A program made the position numbers and the translations under genes. Shown here one piece after another: positions 49,877-62,000 of a stretch of DNA of 64,000 bases. Numbering within the stretch: the first letter of the stretch is position 1; each line of letters starts with the position of its first letter. The stretch is from an uncultured Kiritimatiellota bacterium (GTDB lineage Bacteria; Verrucomicrobiota; Kiritimatiellia; RFP12; UBA1067), in NCBI GenBank assembly GCA_934621385.1, contig CAKTUI010000009.1, forward strand, positions 1 through 64,000. The letters are read 5' to 3'. The notes below the pieces were generated by a model. It was not told the DNA's origin and did not search any database. It saw nothing but the letters and a program-made list of their open reading frames with translations.

Positions 49877-49917
49877 TATAAAGACACTTGACAAAGTGAG
49901 ATTGGGTGGATTGTATA
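49872..49917 (+). promoter_or_regulatory. rpoD promoter region
   Basis: TATAAT at 49872-49877 overlaps the end of the MgtC gene. A second possible set has TTGACA at about 49888 and TATACT near 49914, but its spacing of about 20 bp is long. Confidence 0.5.
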
Positions 49918-49929
49918 CTGGAGCTGTGA

Positions 49930-51939
<2,010 letters not shown>

Positions 51940-51968
51940 CCAAAGAAGAAAGAGAGTAGAGTAGTATA

Positions 51969-52448
51969 ATGCAATGCATCAATGAAGTCCTCGCCCTGTT
52001 CAAGGGTGCTACCCAGTGTGCCGCCATCACCCTGACGGTTGTCGCGTTCATTCTCGGCATCGTCGTCGCCAAGATTCTGTGCCTGGCTTTTCACTCCTGT
52101 GGGAAGAAGCAGGGCGGGTGTTCGTGCCGCGGACGTTCGTCGTCTGTGCGCAAGTCCGAGCCGAAGTTTGAGAAGCGTCATCCTGCGCCTGCGGATGGCA
52201 GCGTTGAGATCTATGTCGGCAACCTGAGCTACGAACTGACCGATGACCAGCTCCGCAAGGAGTTTGAGAAATTCGGGCGAGTGAACGCTGTGCGTATTGT
52301 CACGAACCGCTACAACAATCGTTCGAAAGGATTTGGCTTCGTTCAGATGCCCAATCGGGCAGAGGCCGAGGCGGCGATTGCGGCCCTCAACGAAAAGGAG
52401 ATTCTCGGCCGTTGCATGAAGTGCAACGAAGCGAAGAATCTCGCTTAA
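51969..52448 (+). CDS. Membrane-anchored RRM RNA-binding protein
   Basis: A 159-residue protein with an unusual layout: a membrane helix at about 17-41 (CAAITLTVVAFILGIVVAKILCLAF), a Cys/Ser/Arg/Lys linker (43-70), then one RNA recognition motif. RNP2 is IYVGNL (81-86) and RNP1 is KGFGFVQM (about 120-127), with the aromatic residues needed to stack on RNA. Bacterial RRM proteins are usually short and soluble. This one should hold RNA at the inner membrane. It follows rpoD by 29 bp and may be co-transcribed. The ribosome site is weak (AGAGTAGAG). Confidence 0.82.
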   Translation: MQCINEVLALFKGATQCAAITLTVVAFILGIVVAKILCLAFHSCGKKQGGCSCRGRSSSVRKSEPKFEKRHPAPADGSVEIYVGNLSYELTDDQLRKEFEKFGRVNAVRIVTNRYNNRSKGFGFVQMPNRAEAEAAIAALNEKEILGRCMKCNEAKNLA

Positions 52449-52461
52449 GGATGTGACGAAA

Positions 52462-53019
52462 ATGCTCTCCGTCCTGATTCCGCTCGCCAATGGCTTTGAG
52501 GATATCGAAGCCGTGAGTGCAATTGACGTTCTCCGTCGTGGGGGCGTATCCGTTGTCACGGCCTCCATTCATGACAGTCTGGAAGTCACCAGTGCGCACG
52601 GAATTGTGATGCGGGCCGATGCCCTTTTCGCCGAGGCGGAGAAGGAGTCGTATGATGCGATTCTCCTTCCCGGCGGCGGAGAAGGCACGGAGAACTTGCG
52701 GAAGTCCGCCGCCGTGATTGAACGGCTTCGTCGTCAAAAGTCGGAGGGGCGGCTTCTGTGCGCAATTTGCGCAGCGCCGACCGTTCTGACGGATGCGGGG
52801 GTTGTGGATGCGGGTCGTCATGTGACTTGTTATCCGACATGTGTCATGGGACTTGACCGCGTGAGTTCGAATGTCCCTGTTGTGGCGGATGGCGATGTCA
52901 TTACTGGTCAGGCACCAGGTTCGGCCCTCCTGTTTGGCCTTGTCGTCTTGCAGGAACTGATGGGGCCGGCCGTCGCCGCCAAGGTGGCCCGTGGCATGGT
53001 GACGGACGTCCTTGAATGA
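52462..53019 (+). CDS. DJ-1/PfpI family protein
   Basis: A 185-residue DJ-1-type protein. The nucleophile elbow A-I-C-A-A-P-T holds the reactive Cys, and the partner Glu lies in the N-terminal GFEDIEAV. GGGEGTENL and GSALLFGL are also typical. Members act as glyoxalase/deglycase-like or redox-responsive chaperones; the exact reaction is debated. I prefer ATG 52462; GTG 52453 is also possible. The gene overlaps the next by 4 bp (ATGA). Confidence 0.9.
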   Translation: MLSVLIPLANGFEDIEAVSAIDVLRRGGVSVVTASIHDSLEVTSAHGIVMRADALFAEAEKESYDAILLPGGGEGTENLRKSAAVIERLRRQKSEGRLLCAICAAPTVLTDAGVVDAGRHVTCYPTCVMGLDRVSSNVPVVADGDVITGQAPGSALLFGLVVLQELMGPAVAAKVARGMVTDVLE

Positions 53020-55349
53020 GACTCTGCGCGGCGATTCTTGCGCTTGCGCCCTTGCTGACCTTCGCGAAAACGGAGGTCAGTTTCCTTTTCTCCTATGACC
53101 CCGAGCGTCCCGAGGAGCCGTCTACGCGATGCATTCTCGACCTTGCGCGGCGGAATCCTGAAATCGATCCGGTCAAGTGGGGCGGGCTCGTCTTGCCGGG
53201 AGCTGGTGGCCGTGCCGCGCTCATGCTGGCACTTGCGGGTGGTACGGCCCCCGACATCTATAAAGTGTGGTTTCATATTCTGAGACATGATGTCTCGCAG
53301 GGCTTCATCTATCCGTTGGACGAATGGGTTCAGCCGGGTATGATGAAGGACCTTTGGGATCGTGTTCGGATGCTTGATGGACATGTCTGGGCCTTGCCGA
53401 CACCAGCGATTGCCTATTATGGAATCGTCTATCGAAAGGACTTGGTGCGCGAGGCGGGGATGGATGCTGAAAAAGCGCCGCGCACCTGGAGTGAGTTCAG
53501 GGAATGGTGCATCAAACTGACGCGACCTGGACGTCGGGCTTTTGCAATTGAGAATCGTCCGTGGGGATTTTTGCCGTGGGTGCAGTCCGCCGGTGGGGAC
53601 GTGATTCGGGCTACGGATACGAACGGAACCTACGAGGCTTCGTTTGACAGCCCGGAGGCAAGGCGTGCCGCTGAATTTCTTCAAGGTCTTGTTCGCTTGG
53701 ATGTTGTGCGTGGTTTGCCGACGCTTTCCGTTGCCGATGATGTTGGACGGCTTTTTGTTTCGGGTGAGATTGCCGCTGTATTTGGCGGCGAGGATCTTGT
53801 CAGGCGACTGACGGAGACGCTTGCGTTCCCACCGGACTTGATTGGGCTGATGCCATTCCCGGCGGCAGACGAGGGCGGCATGCGTGTTCTTCAGGCGCAT
53901 CGCCATTTCTATGCGATGAGCGATTCGGCAGGTCGCCGTTCGAAGCCTGAGCGTGACCTCGTCTATTCATGCCTGCAGGCCTTGGCCGATCCCGCGCTTG
54001 CGGATTCCGAGACAAGGCGGAATGTGGCCGAGGGAAGAGCAATGTGGTGCCGCCCGAGCGACTTGGAGCGATTGGGCTTTGCGGAGGAACTTAAGTCAGT
54101 TCCGCCTGGCATTCGGGAGATGTATGAGGAGCTTGAGGCTGGGCGAATTAAGGCCGTAACGGAACCCTGGGTCGGCTTCTGGCAGGCGGCGAGCGATCTG
54201 ATGCAACGGCGCTTTCTGGGTATCTTACTGTCCGATGAGGGCCGTCATTTCGATGTTGGCGCGGCTCTTGAGTCGATTACGCGTGATGCCAATCGAGGGC
54301 TTATGTTTGAGAGCGACCGCTCACGCATAGTGAAAGCGCGTCCTTTTGCACGAATTATCCTTGGTGCTGTTCTTGCCTGCATTCTTGTTTGCGTTGGTCT
54401 TGTTTGGCGGCAGATGCGCCGGAATGCTCCTCGGCGGAGGGGAGATCGAGAATCGGGAGGGAGAATGCGTCTTTCCCCATGGCTCTTTCTTGCGCCTGCG
54501 ATTTTGTCCATCTTGGTCTGGAGCTATTATCCTCTTTTTAGGGGTGCTGTCATGGCCTTCCAGGATTATCGCATTGTGGGGAATTCTGAATGGGCTGGGC
54601 TTGATAACTTCATTCGTGTGGCGACGGATTCTGGGTTCTGGATGGCGTGGTTGCGGACGCTTGAATATGTTGTCATTACACTCTTGCTTGGATTCGTCTC
54701 ACCCATCCTCCTCGCCGTGATGCTCTGCGAGATTCCACGCGGCAAGGTCTTCTTTAGATTTCTGTACTTCTTGCCGCACCTGACGAGTGCTCTGGTCGTC
54801 ACGCTTCTCTGGAAGCTGATGTTTGATCCAACGGAAAATGGCATTCTCAACCAACTTCTTGCGTCGTTTGGGATTGCGCGGCAGTCTTGGTTGCTGGATT
54901 CCTCATGGGCGATGGTCTGTTGCATTCTTCCGGGCGTTTGGGCAGGGGCTGGCATTAGTTCGCTCATCTACATTGCCGCGCTTGGATCCTTGCCTCAGGA
55001 CTACTACGAGGCGGCTGCCATTGATGGCGCGGGAATTCTCGGTCGTTTTCGGCATGTGACGTTTCCGCAACTTGCGCCTCTTATGGTCATTAACTTTGTC
55101 GGTGCATTTATCGCGGCCTTTCAGGGGATGGGTTCAATCTTCCTTCTTACCTTTGGTGGGCCAGGTGACGCCACGCAGGTTCTTTCGCTGCAGATCTGGA
55201 AGGAGGCCTACAACAACCTGCGCTTCTCAACGGCGACGACAATGGCGTGGTTTCTTGGCGTTGCCTTGATAGGCTTTACTTATCTGCAGATTCGGTTCTT
55301 GCGGCGAGTCGAGTTTCGTCAAGCTTCCGCTGGCAGTGTTCGTCCGTAG
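53016..55349 (+). CDS. ABC sugar importer: solute-binding protein fused to permease
   Basis: A 777-residue fusion. Residues 1-430 form a signal-peptided family 1 solute-binding protein (FAKTEVSFLFSYDP, GTAPDIYKVWF, YYGIVYRKDLVREAGMD, PRTWSEFREWCIKL). A membrane helix at about 445-465 leads into a MalF/UgpA-like permease with six helices and the EAA loop EAAAIDGAGILGRFRHVTFPQL. It would take a sugar or oligosaccharide from the periplasm across the inner membrane. The partner permease and ATPase are not in the window. The fusion is continuous with no sign of frameshift. Confidence 0.88.
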   Translation: MRLCAAILALAPLLTFAKTEVSFLFSYDPERPEEPSTRCILDLARRNPEIDPVKWGGLVLPGAGGRAALMLALAGGTAPDIYKVWFHILRHDVSQGFIYPLDEWVQPGMMKDLWDRVRMLDGHVWALPTPAIAYYGIVYRKDLVREAGMDAEKAPRTWSEFREWCIKLTRPGRRAFAIENRPWGFLPWVQSAGGDVIRATDTNGTYEASFDSPEARRAAEFLQGLVRLDVVRGLPTLSVADDVGRLFVSGEIAAVFGGEDLVRRLTETLAFPPDLIGLMPFPAADEGGMRVLQAHRHFYAMSDSAGRRSKPERDLVYSCLQALADPALADSETRRNVAEGRAMWCRPSDLERLGFAEELKSVPPGIREMYEELEAGRIKAVTEPWVGFWQAASDLMQRRFLGILLSDEGRHFDVGAALESITRDANRGLMFESDRSRIVKARPFARIILGAVLACILVCVGLVWRQMRRNAPRRRGDRESGGRMRLSPWLFLAPAILSILVWSYYPLFRGAVMAFQDYRIVGNSEWAGLDNFIRVATDSGFWMAWLRTLEYVVITLLLGFVSPILLAVMLCEIPRGKVFFRFLYFLPHLTSALVVTLLWKLMFDPTENGILNQLLASFGIARQSWLLDSSWAMVCCILPGVWAGAGISSLIYIAALGSLPQDYYEAAAIDGAGILGRFRHVTFPQLAPLMVINFVGAFIAAFQGMGSIFLLTFGGPGDATQVLSLQIWKEAYNNLRFSTATTMAWFLGVALIGFTYLQIRFLRRVEFRQASAGSVRP

Positions 55350-55367
55350 TCGGATGGGTGTAAGAGC

Positions 55368-56531
55368 TTAGGAGAAATGTCCTTCGGAGTGAAGCCCTTT
55401 TCGAGGTGGTGTTCCAAAGTGGGCGCAATAGACCTTTCGGAAGGATGATTCTGATGTGTAGCCGCAGAGATTGGCAATCACCTTGAGGGGACGTGCACCA
55501 TCGCAAAGAAGTTCACGAGCGCGTTCCATTCGTACGCGCTGGATTTCATCAAGAATGGATCGACCCGTCGCTTCACGAAAATGCATTTCGGCCGTTCGTC
55601 GTGAAGCATTGAAGAGCTTGAGGACATCCGAGGCACGAAGACTGGCGCAGGCGTTTTCACGGATGTGTTCAATTGCTCTGAGAACCTGTTCATCGGCGTG
55701 GATGTTTCGCCGTGTCGATTCGCGTCGGACGACCATCAGCGGCGAAACGGCCAAGTGTCGAGGTTTCGATTCGTGGGTGCGGGGATGGAGAAATTGTTCG
55801 GCCATGAGGTGTGCGGCACGAAAGCCAATCGCCTCATTGTCCGCCAGAACGCTGGAGAGATTCGGATGAACATTCGCACAGATGGACTCATCGTTGTCAA
55901 CGCCCACGATGGCGATTTCATCTGGAACGCTGATGCGTTCAGTTGCGCAAATGCCGCGGATATGATTGGAGACCTCGTCATTGGCGGCAAAAATCCCGCA
56001 GGGCTTTGGCAGGCGGCGAATCCATCGCCGCAGATGATCGGTCCATGTCATCATTTCAAGCTTGTCGTTGGCTTGGAATGTGGCACAGGTGCCGCCATTC
56101 AGTCGAACGGCAGCGCAAAAGTGCCGCGCTCGCTCGGTTGACCATTCGCGCAGATGGGGGAAGTGGACGAATCCGAAATGGTGCAAGCCGAGTTGGAAGA
56201 GTTCGCGAGCTGCACTTTCGGCCGTTTCGCGCAAGTCTTCCCCAACAGAACAGAACCCGGCGACTGAATGGCTTGTGAGGAGGACGGTCGGAAACGATTC
56301 AACATCATCTAAGTCGGGGAATAACGAGAAACTACCGCAGTCAAAGACGAGGCCATCCGCTTTCCAAAAGGCCAGCAGTCGCTCCAGATTGGGTGATTTC
56401 GAAGGAGGCAGTGTCAGAGTTTGCACACGCCATCCATGGGCGTGTGCACCATGGATGAACCCATTGCATTTTTGGACGGAGGGCATCCGTTCACTGCCCT
56501 TGAGGTAGAGGATTGTCTTCACGACGCGCAT
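55368..56531 (-). CDS. XylR-like transcription regulator (LacI-type sensor, AraC HTH)
   Basis: A 387-residue regulator. The N-terminal 280 residues form a LacI-type sugar-binding domain (FGFVHFPHLREWSTERARHF, CGIFAANDEVSNHIRG, EIAIVGVDNDESICANVHPNLSSV). The last 100 residues form an AraC HTH (IDEIQRVRMERARELL and VIANLCGYTSESSFRKVYCAHFGTPP). This is the XylR layout. ATG 56531 keeps the first beta-strand but overlaps a TGGTATAAT -10 box, so GTG 56522 as a leaderless start, or ATG 56486 with AAGGG upstream, are alternatives. It is divergent from the LamG-glycosidase operon and probably its regulator. Confidence 0.9.
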   Translation of the reverse strand: MRVVKTILYLKGSERMPSVQKCNGFIHGAHAHGWRVQTLTLPPSKSPNLERLLAFWKADGLVFDCGSFSLFPDLDDVESFPTVLLTSHSVAGFCSVGEDLRETAESAARELFQLGLHHFGFVHFPHLREWSTERARHFCAAVRLNGGTCATFQANDKLEMMTWTDHLRRWIRRLPKPCGIFAANDEVSNHIRGICATERISVPDEIAIVGVDNDESICANVHPNLSSVLADNEAIGFRAAHLMAEQFLHPRTHESKPRHLAVSPLMVVRRESTRRNIHADEQVLRAIEHIRENACASLRASDVLKLFNASRRTAEMHFREATGRSILDEIQRVRMERARELLCDGARPLKVIANLCGYTSESSFRKVYCAHFGTPPRKGLHSEGHFS

Positions 56532-56532
56532 T

Positions 56533-56605
56533 ATACCACAATTGAGCCGAGAGCTGCGCAAATGAGCCGAACTTTTTCTGCGCAAATGAGCGCGGGCGGG
56601 GGATT
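56533..56605. promoter_or_regulatory. Direct repeats between the regulator and the LamG operon
   Basis: CTGCGCAAATGAGC begins at 56555 and again at 56579 (24-bp period). A related AATTGAGCCGA occurs near 56540. The TGCGCA core resembles the dyad arrays, but AraC/XylR-type regulators bind direct repeats, so this may be the operator. Confidence 0.6.
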
Positions 56606-56650
56606 GAATATGCTAAACTAACAGTATCAATGGTCAAAGAGGCTCGTCAG

Positions 56651-59032
56651 ATGAAAGAGAAATCAGTTTGGCTCGTCGCGCTTTGTGCACTTCCGTTCGT
56701 CTTGTCGACGACTGTCGCCCGGTCGGATACGGTGGGGTGGTGGCCGCTTGCATTTGAGGACGGCGTTCGCACGACAGTTGAGACGGTGTTCTCAAGTGAA
56801 GTGGGCAATCTTGTGGCGCGGCCGCTTTCCATGCAGGGTGCGACCATTATTGCAGGGAGTGACTTCTGCCCTCAGGGAACGGCGGCATTTCCGGCCGGTT
56901 GGGGCGTGTGGAATCCGCAGGCGGGGGTGCGAAAGTCGGGTGCATTGGGACTCTATTTCCATAAGACAACGTCATCAAATCCTTCGGGAGTCTTGCGCAT
57001 CGCGAATGTGGATGGGAAATTGAACCTTCAGACATTCACGTTTGAGGCATTTGTCCGCAAGCAGGCCAATCTGAAGGACCAGGGGCAGTGGAACTGCATC
57101 GCCGTCATTCCTGGCAAGTTGCGCACATCATCGGGTGAAACGGTGCTCAATTACGATAGTTGGGCCGTGCGCATTACGGGTGCAAGCCAGATGCAGGTTC
57201 GATTCACGAAGCCGGGGGCCATGGAGGTGGATGCAACAAATGTCGGTAGCTATAATCAGACGATGACAGTTTCGACTCCGACCATTTACGATGGGAAGTG
57301 GCATCATATTGCGCTTGTGGTTTCGGCGGCCGACAAGAAGGCTCACGCCTACTATGATTATGAGTACAAGACCTCAATTTCACTGCCAGATGGCCTTTCC
57401 TATGGGACGGAGGATCTTTACCTTGGTGGGACACCTCAGACGGCAGGTTGCTACGGCGGTTCCTTAGCGCATGTGCGCCTTTCCGATCGGGTGCTGCAGA
57501 CGACGGAATTCCTCCAGTTGTCCAATCTTAACGAATCTACAGATGTTGTGCTTCATGCCGATTTTGAGACGCCCGAAGGCTTGTCATTTAAGGACTCGAT
57601 GGCTTTGAATCGAGGTGTCGGGGCTTCTGTTCTTCTCGTGCAGTCTGGTGGATACCCGATGGTAGATAGTCAAACAGTGCCCACGGTTCGAACTTATTCG
57701 TCCGTTCTGGATCTGCAAGGGGTGGCGAATGGCGCGGCCTTGAGGAATCTGCCGCAAAGTGATGACAAGAAGACCTATGCGACATTCCAGCCGTCGGGAG
57801 ATGATTTCACCAACAAGTCTTTCACCGTTGAGTGCTATTACAGGACAGAGCAGGCGAAGCAGTACATCCCGCTCGTGAGGCGGCGTGGCGGCAGCAATGT
57901 CCAGTTCAACCTTGGATTCGGAGGAACGGCCGGTAAATTAAGTGCCACGGTTCTTGAATACTACGCAGGGACTGGTAAGGATGGTGCCAAGACTGTTGTC
58001 GATACGGTTGCCACCAACGATGGCAACTGGCATCATGCCGCGCTTGTGGTGGATGCGGAATTGAAGACGGTCTCGCTTTTCCGTGATTCGGTAAAGGTCG
58101 GAGAAGTCACCTACAATGGCGTACTTGTCGCTGGGACTACTCCCATTTGTCTTGCGGGTGTGGATAATGGCAATTCGTTTGATGGCCTCATTGACGATGT
58201 TCGCATTACGATGAGGGCACTTGCTCCCGAATCCTTCATGAGTGCAACATGTGTCGATACGTCGGCGAGAACGGTCGCCTGGGTTGGGTTTGAGGATGGC
58301 TCACTCGTGGCACGGGAGGGTGATGGTGCTTTGACCGTTGCCACGGCGGACGCGGCGATTTCGGGAGGAGCGGCACCGACGATAGTACCGACCGATCAGA
58401 AGGGGAAGCTGACTGATCGAGCGTACAACATTCTCCGAAAGAGCAATGAGTCGGCACTTTCATTTACCAAAAGCGTCGTGAAGTATTCGCGCAATCCCTA
58501 TCTTGCGTTTCTGCGGAATTTTACGGTTGAATTTTTCTTGAAGAGTGGCCCGCAGACGATGTACACGGGCATTATGCGGGCAAATTCAACACCCGATGGT
58601 ACTTTGCCGGCATGGGCCTTCTCGTTCGGGGACGAGAAGGGGACGGTTGATACATTGCGGATTCGGTGTGCGACGAGAAATGGGAGCGAAACGCACAAGG
58701 CGGCAATCAATGACAACACAGGTATTGTCATCGGAGACAACCGTTGGCATCACATTGCCGCGACCTTTGAAGAAACGCCGCGCACAGATGGGGGCGTATG
58801 GACAACGGTGAAAATCTATAAGGATTTTGCGGAGGAACCAAGTTGGGAGAAGACGGTACCAGACTCCATTAACTATGGTTGGGCCATGGGGGATGTTTGG
58901 CTTGGGGCATCGTCTTCTACGGAGACGGCATTCACAGGTCTGATGGATGAGATTCGTATCTCAAACGGTGTACTGAAGCCGTCTGAGTTCATGCGCTATG
59001 GAAAGCGCGGTATGATGATTCGTTTTCGTTGA
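56651..59032 (+). CDS. Secreted triple LamG-domain protein
   Basis: The start at 56651 has AGAGG upstream and gives a signal peptide (SVWLVALCALPFVLSTTVA). The 793-residue product holds three concanavalin-like LamG domains, each with the strand motif W-H-H: KWHHIALVV near 222, NWHHAALVVD near 465, RWHHIAATFE near 705. Each ends in a DDVRI/DEIRIS-type strand. Such domains bind carbohydrate. No catalytic domain was seen. It heads the operon with the glycoside hydrolase, so it is probably a surface glycan-binding protein. Confidence 0.82.
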   Translation: MKEKSVWLVALCALPFVLSTTVARSDTVGWWPLAFEDGVRTTVETVFSSEVGNLVARPLSMQGATIIAGSDFCPQGTAAFPAGWGVWNPQAGVRKSGALGLYFHKTTSSNPSGVLRIANVDGKLNLQTFTFEAFVRKQANLKDQGQWNCIAVIPGKLRTSSGETVLNYDSWAVRITGASQMQVRFTKPGAMEVDATNVGSYNQTMTVSTPTIYDGKWHHIALVVSAADKKAHAYYDYEYKTSISLPDGLSYGTEDLYLGGTPQTAGCYGGSLAHVRLSDRVLQTTEFLQLSNLNESTDVVLHADFETPEGLSFKDSMALNRGVGASVLLVQSGGYPMVDSQTVPTVRTYSSVLDLQGVANGAALRNLPQSDDKKTYATFQPSGDDFTNKSFTVECYYRTEQAKQYIPLVRRRGGSNVQFNLGFGGTAGKLSATVLEYYAGTGKDGAKTVVDTVATNDGNWHHAALVVDAELKTVSLFRDSVKVGEVTYNGVLVAGTTPICLAGVDNGNSFDGLIDDVRITMRALAPESFMSATCVDTSARTVAWVGFEDGSLVAREGDGALTVATADAAISGGAAPTIVPTDQKGKLTDRAYNILRKSNESALSFTKSVVKYSRNPYLAFLRNFTVEFFLKSGPQTMYTGIMRANSTPDGTLPAWAFSFGDEKGTVDTLRIRCATRNGSETHKAAINDNTGIVIGDNRWHHIAATFEETPRTDGGVWTTVKIYKDFAEEPSWEKTVPDSINYGWAMGDVWLGASSSTETAFTGLMDEIRISNGVLKPSEFMRYGKRGMMIRFR

Positions 59033-59049
59033 AGGAAAGGGTCCTGACG

Positions 59050-62000
59050 ATGATGAATCGGAAATGCAGAAGGTTCTTATTTCTTTTTGTGCTGGTTATT
59101 GGCGCGTCACCATGTTTTGCCGCCGATGTCGTCAGTTTTAAGGATGCGGCCAAACTCAAGTCATGGGATGCATGGGACGAACACAAGGTTCAGGTTTCAG
59201 TGACGAATCTACTTCAGCGGGAAAAACGAAGTGTGACCTGGCAGCGGCTGAATGCCGTCAATCCGGGATTGGTTGAAATCGGTCGCTTGCAGACACGCAC
59301 CTCCGACCAGATAAAGTCCTCCAAATGGTCTGTCGGATGTGAGACGCTGGATCGTGATTATGCAATTTGGGATAACTACAAGGCGTTTCTCCCCATGCTG
59401 GGCGTGAAACGAGCGCGTTTCTTCTCGGGATGGGCAAAGACCGAACAGGAGAAGGGCGTCTATGACTTTACCTGGCTCGACAAGCCGATTCGCGAATGCG
59501 CGGCGATGAGTGTTAAGCCTTGGATTTGCATTTCCTATGGTAACCCAATCTGGGGCAGCGACTTCCGGCTTGGCATGCGCGTCAAACAAGTGACTGAGAA
59601 TCCTTTGGCGATGGAGGCTTGGTTGCGTTATGTGAAGGAACTTGTCTTGCGTTACCGCGATGTCGTTGACGAGTGGGAGATTTGGAACGAGCCTTTTGGA
59701 CAGGCGACAGAATACGCCGAACTGTTCTATCAAACGGCGCGGCTTGTCCGCGAACTTCAGCCGACGGCAAAGATTATCTGCACAGCCATTTCGATGAACA
59801 AGGATATGTCGAAAAGTGACTATGCCGTTGTCCTTGAGAAACTGAAGCGCGAGAACGCGCTCAACATAGTGGATCTCTTTGCCTATCATCCGTATGCGGC
59901 GAATCCTGATACATCCTATGAGGCGGGCGAGGGCCAGTTCGGTTGGCAGATGGCCATGCCCCTTCGGCGACTCGTCAAGAGTTATTCGGGGTCATTTGAT
60001 ATACTGCAGGGGGAGGTTGGCTGTCCGGGACAGTTGGAATTTGCGCACGCCCTGTCGGAAATAGAGTGGACGGAATATTCGCAGGCAAAGTGGAACTTGC
60101 GCCGCGCCGTTGGCGATGCGGCACGATCGATTCCTTCCAGTGCCTTTACCATGATTGACCTGCAGTACACGTTTATGCTGCAGAGCTTTGGTCTTATTCG
60201 GTCGAATACGCTGCGGGAGTTCGTCTATCGTCGCCCAAGTTGGTACGCGATGCGGAATGTCTATTCCTTGTTTGATGATGAGACGCTTCCACAGAAGCAT
60301 CTTGAGGTATCGTTCGGCAGACGGAAACTTTCCTGCAACCTCTTTAGCCGTCTGGGGAGTCCACTCCGTGTCTACTGGTTTTCGGATCAGCGCCCGAGCG
60401 ACAGCCTCACGTTCGAGTGCATAGACCTTGAGATTCCTGAGAAACTGAATCGGCCTGTCTGGCTTGAGTTGATTACGGGGCGCGTCTTTGAGATTCCTGG
60501 GACGAACATCGTCTGGAAGGCGAATGGCATGACATTGAAGAAGGTTCCGATGTGGGATTCTCCCATTGTCATTGCACCCCGGGGTGCAATTCCATTGATG
60601 CGTGACTGGAAACGGATGTCCCCCTACGACATTGTTGATTCATTTTATCGGACAGGCCAGTTTGAGAATAAGATGAAGGCTCTTCCGCCGCGAGATTCGG
60701 AATCGTGGATGCGGATGAAAACGGCGGACTTCCTGCCGTGCATTGATACATTTGGCCAATTCAAGTGGCGCGACTGGCCAGGGAAGACCCATTGCACGGC
60801 GGATCTTTTGTCAGCTCGGAAGGAGGAGGATCGGGATCTCTCGACGCATCCAGGACCGAATGACCGAACGGCATTTGGCGGATGGGCGAAAGGCCCGAAA
60901 TTGGAGGCAACGGGACGCTTTCGGACGTACAGGGATTCGAGCGGGAAATGGTGGCTCGTCGACCCAACTGGATGCCTTTTCTGGAGTTTCGGCCCTGTCC
61001 GTGTTTCGGCCTCTTCGGCTATGACACCCATGAATGGGGATTGGGGAACGCCTCGCACGGGTGTTCCGTCCAATCCAAGGGATTGTCTATTCGAGGATCT
61101 TTCGCTGGATGAGTTCTGGTCGACTCGCGATGAACTGCTGTGGCCCTTCTTTCTGGTGCGAGGTGAAACGAGAGTCTATGATTTCTCAAGCGCGAATCTC
61201 TTCCGCAAATACGGCAAGGACTACAACACTATTTTCGCCGAACTCTGTCATCGTCGATTGAGCAGTTGGGGCATGAACACGATCGCGAATTCAAGTGATG
61301 CTCGGATTTGTCAGATGGATCAGACGCCCTATGCGGAACGAATCGAATGCCAGTCGCGCCCGATTGAGGGTAGCCATGGGATGTGGTGGAAGTTTCGTGA
61401 CCCCTGGGATGAGTCTTTCGCGAAGGGCGTAAGAACCGCACTTGAGGCCAAGGGGCGGGCGGCGCACGATAAGTGGTGCATTGGCTTTTTCATCGATAAT
61501 GAAATCAACTGGGGTGGACGCACCGACTTGGCGAAGTGGACGATTCAGTCGCCCCCCAGTCAGCCGGCAAAACTCGCGTTCGCAGAGTGGCTGAAAGGCA
61601 AATACGGTTCGATTCCTGCACTTAATGCGAAATGGGGATCGGACTATTCGGACTGGTTTGACTTCAGGACATCGATTTTACTTCCGCCACCTCAGGCAAA
61701 GGATGATCTCTACCAGTTCTCTAATCTCGTCATCGACCGTTATTTTCGTGTGACACGGGAGACCGTCAAGGCGTTCGATCCAGATTTGCTTTACCTCGGT
61801 TGTCGATTTGCCGGCTGGGCGAGGGATGAGGTCGTGGCATCTTGTGCAAAATATTGTGATGTGGTGAGCTACAATATCTATCGCGAGAAGATTGACGACT
61901 GGCGACTGCCGGCAAAATTGGATGCCCCTGTTCTCATTGGGGAATTCCACTTTGGAGCGACAGATCGGGGTCCGTTTGGAACGGGTGTTCGACAGGCGAA

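Noticed and set aside
51965..51970. TATAAT as a promoter of the RRM gene
   Set aside because: It overlaps the start codon, so a transcript from it would begin inside the gene; read-through from rpoD is more likely.
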